Shown: positions 60,555 through 64,000 of the stretch, one piece after another | Layout: each line of letters opens with the position of its first letter | How positions within the stretch are numbered: the first letter of the stretch is position 1 | NCBI GenBank assembly: GCA_965371245.1 | Contig: CBDUXT010000004.1 | Span: 1 to 64,000, forward strand | DNA length: 64,000 nt | Reading direction: 5' to 3' | Source of the DNA: CBDUXT01 sp965371245 | GTDB taxonomy: Bacteria > Planctomycetota > Phycisphaerae > UBA1845 | Made by a program: the position numbers and the translations under genes | Notes under the pieces: model-generated | Database searches by the model: none | What the model was told of the DNA's origin: nothing | What the model saw: the letters and a program-made list of their open reading frames with translations, nothing else

Positions 60555-61508
60555 ATGGGACGGAAGAACTTTGTGGGTTGTTTTGGGATTTGCGGCTGTG
60601 CCGCGATCGTGGCATTGGCGCTGGGTGCCGCACCGGCCTTGGCGCAGGTGGACAACTGCGCGGACGGACCGGCTGTGGCGGTCGATGGATCCAACCCCAT
60701 CGATACCACCGCTGCGACGACGGATGGGCCTGATACGACTGGTGGGGCCTGTTCCTATAACAACACGCAGATACATAACGACATCTGGTTCATCTACACC
60801 GCGACCTGTGATGGATTCCTCAACATCGACCTGTGCGGCGGTGACGGGTTCGGACCCGATGGCGTGTTCTTTGACAGCCGGGTGGCCATCTACAGTGGCA
60901 CCACCTGCCCCGTGGACGCGACGAACCAGATATTCTGCAACGATGATGGTTCCGGTTGTCCGAGTTTTTCATCAGCCATCTTCGAGAGTTTGGTTGTCGC
61001 CACCGGTGCGCAGGTTCTGATTCGCGTCGGTGGTTTCAACGAGACGGAGTCGGGAACCGGCACGATGGGCATCGCATGCACACCGGAGGTTTGTGGCGAC
61101 AACGTCCAGGTCGGAGCCGAAGAATGTGACGGCGACGATGCCGATGCTTGTAACGGGGCGGCATGTACCGCGACCTGCGAATGCGCTGAGGTTTGTGGTG
61201 ACGGCGTCCAGATCGGAGCCGAAGAATGTGATGGCGACGATGCCGCGGCTTGTAACGGGGCGGGATGTACCGCGACCTGCGAATGCGTTGAGGTTTGTGG
61301 TGACGGCATCCAGATCGGAGCCGAAGAATGTGACGGCGACGATGCCTCCGCCTGCGCGATTGCATGTACTGCGGCCTGCACCTGCATTGTGGTAACGGTC
61401 CCGGCTCTTCCGCCGATCGGGTTGATCGGGCTGGCCATCATCCTGCTGGCCGGTGGGGCTCTGATCTTCGCATGGCGTCCCGTGCGTGCCGAGGCTGGCA
61501 GCGAGTAA
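60555..61508 (+). CDS. Secreted Cys-rich repeat protein with CTERM-type tail
   Basis: 317 residues: signal peptide (ending PALAQ), a beta-rich domain (NDIWFIYTATCDGFLNIDLC, then VAIYSGTTCP, CNDDGSGCPSFSSAIFESL, VLIRVGGFNE), then three 34-residue Cys-rich repeats of the CGDGVQIGAEECDGDD type (Myxococcus-type disulfide repeats), and a C-terminal VPALPPIG, hydrophobic helix and RPVR tail. That tail looks like an exosortase H-class sorting signal. GAAAGGAAAG precedes the ATG. The exosortase gene begins 3 bp after its stop, so the two are a natural substrate-enzyme pair. Confidence 0.85.
   Translation: MGRKNFVGCFGICGCAAIVALALGAAPALAQVDNCADGPAVAVDGSNPIDTTAATTDGPDTTGGACSYNNTQIHNDIWFIYTATCDGFLNIDLCGGDGFGPDGVFFDSRVAIYSGTTCPVDATNQIFCNDDGSGCPSFSSAIFESLVVATGAQVLIRVGGFNETESGTGTMGIACTPEVCGDNVQVGAEECDGDDADACNGAACTATCECAEVCGDGVQIGAEECDGDDAAACNGAGCTATCECVEVCGDGIQIGAEECDGDDASACAIACTAACTCIVVTVPALPPIGLIGLAIILLAGGALIFAWRPVRAEAGSE
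61086..61388. repeat. Three tandem 102-bp coding repeats
   Basis: Units start at 61086, 61188 and 61290 with GAGGTTTGTGG, each encoding a 34-residue Cys-rich repeat. Units 1 and 2 are almost identical in DNA; the third diverges near its end. The high identity suggests recent duplication or gene conversion. Confidence 0.8.
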
Positions 61509-61511
61509 ACT

Positions 61512-62186
61512 TTGAGCAAGGCGAAAAGACCTCGCCAAAAGAATGCAACGAGTCTTCCTCCGCCCCATGCAACGGGGCGGGGGAAGACTTATTCTTTTTC
61601 CGGCCAGCCCCGGCAGAGGGCACCCTCGCAACGCCCCCCCATCCCGCCCCGAGGCAAGGCGCCCGTCGTTCGTTTCGTCCTCGGCTTCCTGGTGCTTCTC
61701 GCGGTTTTCTACGCCGTCTATGTTCCCGTCTCACAAACCGAGTTCTATAAAAAAAGCTATCTGGTGGTCCTCGCCCAGATTTCCGCGCTGGTTCTTCGCG
61801 GTATCGGATACACGATTAACGTCACCGGCCGGCTGCTGGAATGTCCGGAGTGTCCGTTGTCGGCGTTCTCGCTTAAAATCGTCCCCGGCTGCGATGGCAT
61901 GGAAGCACTGGCCCTTTTCTGTGCGGCCGTGCTGGCGTCTCCGGTTTCGCTGCGATCACGCCTTGTGTTCGCCGCAATCGGAAGCGCCGGCGTGTTCATC
62001 ATCAACATCCTCCGCATCGTGACCCTGTTTCTAGTCGGAGCCCATTTCCCGAAGCGCTTTGAATTGCTGCACTGGGATCTGTGGCCCGGGCTGCTGATTC
62101 TTGTCATCATGTCGAGTTGGATGATCTGGGCTCGCCGTGCATTCCGAGCCCATGTCCGAGAAGCCCCGCGGCGCGAAAGCCCATGA
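61512..62186 (+). CDS. Exosortase-family transpeptidase, module 2
   Basis: Up to 224 residues, multi-pass membrane protein. Triad: Cys127 in VPGCDGMEALA, Arg168 in INILRIVTL, His187 in ELLHWDLWP. It is paralogous to the module 1 enzyme at 18788. The only in-frame start is TTG 61512; the first ~50 residues (to PIPPRGK) are low complexity and are encoded across a strong terminator hairpin, so the true start could instead be a rare codon near 61641. It directly follows its likely substrate and overlaps the partner gene by 4 bp (ATGA). Confidence 0.8.
   Translation: MSKAKRPRQKNATSLPPPHATGRGKTYSFSGQPRQRAPSQRPPIPPRGKAPVVRFVLGFLVLLAVFYAVYVPVSQTEFYKKSYLVVLAQISALVLRGIGYTINVTGRLLECPECPLSAFSLKIVPGCDGMEALALFCAAVLASPVSLRSRLVFAAIGSAGVFIINILRIVTLFLVGAHFPKRFELLHWDLWPGLLILVIMSSWMIWARRAFRAHVREAPRRESP
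61551..61602 (+). terminator. Strong hairpin between CTERM substrate and exosortase
   Basis: AGTCTTCCTCCGCCCC (61551-61566) pairs over 16 bp (one G-U) with GGGGCGGGGGAAGACT (61574-61589), 7-nt loop, followed by TATTCTTTTT. It is a classic rho-independent terminator after the substrate gene, yet lies within the 5' part of the exosortase open frame. Readthrough would give low exosortase relative to substrate. Confidence 0.8.
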
Positions 62187-62902
62187 AGGTACGCTTTCTG
62201 GTTGGATTCCTGGCTGTTTACCTCGCGCTGATGTGGCCTTGGTCTGGATGGCACCACGCCTGTCGCGACGCCTTTGTCGCTGTGGCGAACCGCGTCGTCG
62301 CTCAGCCTGCGTCCGCCGGCCCTCCGTGCGTGTTGTGCGAGAGCACCGGCTGGCGCGTTACGGAAAACGGTCGTATCCCCTGTGCGCCGCGCTTTCATCG
62401 CCGGATACTGCAACCGGTGGACGACAGAGGGAAGTCGGTCGATACCGTCCTGCAGGTCAAGGTGGAGGTGCAGGGCGTACCACAATGGCTTGAGATCGGC
62501 ATCAGCAGCCGTCAGGTAGGCTACCTCCCCACCGCGGTCTTGTTGGCGCTGATTGTGGCCACGCCGATCGCCCTGACGCGTCGTCTTCGCTCGCTTGGTC
62601 TGGGGATCGTCCTGATCCACCTGTTCATCGCGTTGCGCATCGCCGTGATGCTCTTTTGGGGGTCGCACAAGGATTGGACACCCCCCACGCCCGGTGCGCC
62701 AGCTTTTTGGTCCAAGGCAATTGAGGCCGCGGTCATGTTCTTCGGGGTGGGGCAACCGATGGGCTACATCGCGCCGGTGGTCCTCTGGGTACTCGTTTCA
62801 TTCCGTCGGGAGGATGTGGCCTCGCTTCTTGGCGCACCAGCGGGCGACGATTCACCCGACGATGGACCGCCCGCTACACAGGGCGATGCATCGTCCGCGT
62901 AG
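62183..62902 (+). CDS. Exosortase-associated membrane protein, module 2
   Basis: 239 residues, paralogue of the product of 19410-20078: an N-terminal helix (VRFLVGFLAVYLALMWPW), a larger periplasmic part (with CVLCESTGW), then GYLPTAVLLALIVATPI and IVLIHLFIALRIAV. It overlaps the exosortase gene by 4 bp. The same two-gene order in both modules argues that the partner is needed for exosortase function here. The family is unnamed to me. Confidence 0.75.
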   Translation: MKVRFLVGFLAVYLALMWPWSGWHHACRDAFVAVANRVVAQPASAGPPCVLCESTGWRVTENGRIPCAPRFHRRILQPVDDRGKSVDTVLQVKVEVQGVPQWLEIGISSRQVGYLPTAVLLALIVATPIALTRRLRSLGLGIVLIHLFIALRIAVMLFWGSHKDWTPPTPGAPAFWSKAIEAAVMFFGVGQPMGYIAPVVLWVLVSFRREDVASLLGAPAGDDSPDDGPPATQGDASSA

Positions 62903-63091
62903 GAGCCCGCCTGGGCACTGGGGACGCACTTGGGCAACGACGTACGCGCTCAACCCCCTGTTGCGAGTTGTTTTCGCCGATCTACAATCCGCTCCGTAGC
63001 GGGGTGTTGGGAATCGGCGACCCTTGCCGATTCGTCGAACCCGGAAAAAACGAGCACCGATCGCTAGCGCGCGATCGATTGGAGAAAATGG

Positions 63092-64000
63092 ATGGGCACG
63101 CTCCGACGGTTGATCCTCCCGTTGCTGTTGGGACACTTCTTTTTCGCCCATGGTGCGCCGGTTTGCGAGGCGACTCGGCCGGAACCATGGCGACAGCCTG
63201 AGCCCTCCGCAGCCGGCACGTCGCGGTCCGCTCCGTCGGTTCCTTCCTGGGCGGCGGACGCACGCTGGTATCACGTCGTGGTTCCGCGTTTCCACAACGT
63301 TGACTCCACCGAAGGGTCTGGCGAAGGGAACCTGGCCGGGCTCGCAGTGCGATTGGGCTATCTCAAGGAGCTCGGGATCAATGCGCTGCTTCTTGACACC
63401 ATCTTCCACGAGCGGTCCGCCGGAAAGCATCCGGCCGCTGACCTACGACACATTGACGATCGGATCGGTCAAAGGGAGAGCCTCTCGCGGGTCATCGGGG
63501 AAACCACGGATCCGGGCACGTGGCGTTTTTCGGAGAGCGACCGACTCTTCCGGTCTTTCGTCAAGACGGCCCATGACCACGGCTTTCGCGTGGCGCTCGC
63601 TGTGGACATCGAACGAGTGGTCCGCGGACTGGCTGAGCCGGGCGATCTTCCCGGCTATTGGCTCGCGACCACCCGCCGATGGTCGGACCCGAACGCCGAC
63701 GGCAATCCAAGCGACGGTGTGGACGGGTGGGTCGTGGCCGGTGTCGAACGGGCACCGCGAGGGCTTTGGCGAATCTGGCGCGCGCAGGTCAAGAAGCTCA
63801 ATCGCAACGTCCTCCTCGTTGCCGATGTTGACAAGGACGCGCAGTCGTGGCTCGGCGAAGGCGGGTTCGATGTGGCGATCAACCGCGAAACGGGGGCAAC
63901 GATCCGCCGATTCTTTGCGTCGATGCCATCCACCGCTCGCCTCGGCAAGTTCGTTGACGATCTGGTCGTCGCCTCAAAGAGCCCTTCGCCCGGCACTCGC
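63092..64000 (+). CDS. Alpha-amylase-like (GH13) protein, cut by window end
   Basis: At least 303 residues and still open at 64000. ATG 63092 follows GGAG (63081-63084) by 7 nt and starts a signal peptide (GTLRRLILPLLLGHFFFAHG). Then come WYHVVVPRFHNVDSTEGSGE, LGYLKELGINALLLDTIFHE and HPAADLRHIDDRIG, typical of GH13 barrel starts. Region II/III residues look unusual in the visible part (DGWVVAGVERA; VLLVADVDKDAQ with Asp where Glu is expected), so activity is unsure. Confidence 0.75.
   Translation, partial: MGTLRRLILPLLLGHFFFAHGAPVCEATRPEPWRQPEPSAAGTSRSAPSVPSWAADARWYHVVVPRFHNVDSTEGSGEGNLAGLAVRLGYLKELGINALLLDTIFHERSAGKHPAADLRHIDDRIGQRESLSRVIGETTDPGTWRFSESDRLFRSFVKTAHDHGFRVALAVDIERVVRGLAEPGDLPGYWLATTRRWSDPNADGNPSDGVDGWVVAGVERAPRGLWRIWRAQVKKLNRNVLLVADVDKDAQSWLGEGGFDVAINRETGATIRRFFASMPSTARLGKFVDDLVVASKSPSPGTR

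Overview
The window is GC-rich, densely coded DNA from what looks like a planctomycete (Planctomycetota, perhaps near Phycisphaerae). That placement is inferred from gene content, not from a marker gene: FG-GAP/VCBS repeat proteins with an ASPIC/UnbV tail, two exosortase modules with CTERM-type substrates, a sulfatase-TPR fusion, a dockerin-bearing subtilase, a secreted squalene-cyclase-like repeat protein, and many short palindromic cassettes between genes. No rRNA, tRNA or CRISPR array was recognised.

Layout. 0.3-8 kb: a TPR/VCBS lipoprotein, a membrane-anchored glutamate-synthase-like flavoprotein, and a universal-stress-like protein next to an NhaD/ArsB-type antiporter. 8-11.5 kb: a broken acetyltransferase, a soluble histidine kinase with a divergent small gene, a candidate structured RNA or terminator, and a secreted protein of unknown function. 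12-18.7 kb: an apparent operon of VWA protein, secreted protein, ExbB/TolQ, two ExbD/TolR and a large periplasmic repeat protein, followed at 18.8-20.9 kb by exosortase module 1 and RsmJ. 21-25 kb: flavin reductase, MTH1187-type protein, Rieske protein, CDF transporter, TrpF, and an IS110 transposase relic with a nested hairpin. 25-37 kb: secreted repeat protein, subtilase, radical SAM protein, a decayed VOC/SRPBCC/DUF1801 cluster, a flavoprotein fused to a polyferredoxin membrane protein, PurE-MtnA, and two small lipoproteins. 38-41.6 kb: Ski2-like helicase, zinc-ribbon membrane protein, FHA protein.

41.8-45.4 kb is the most unusual accessory region. A Fic protein is followed by a tightly overlapping AAA ATPase / TOPRIM-like pair. 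The pair is bracketed by two tiny chimeric ORFs, each of which appears to join the N-terminus of a restriction-helicase subunit to the C-terminus of its DNA methyltransferase. They read as scars of two res-mod deletions around a candidate defence pair.

45.5-50 kb holds a compact molybdopterin oxidoreductase (catalytic subunit plus a fused FeS/NrfD subunit). 50-55.4 kb holds UVR-motif, FlgM-like, HtrA and PQQ-propeller proteins. From 55.5 kb come a frameshifted VCBS protein ending in a CTERM signal, a sulfatase-TPR protein, a Cys-rich secreted protein ending in a related CTERM signal, and exosortase module 2 directly behind it. A strong hairpin terminator lies between that substrate and the enzyme. 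The window ends inside an alpha-amylase-like gene.

Common themes are envelope and secreted proteins: two exosortase modules that could process the two CTERM proteins seen here, an energised Exb/Tol-like complex, and scattered remnants (IS110, GNAT, restriction-modification) showing past gene turnover. All functions are read from sequence motifs and remembered families. No database search was run.
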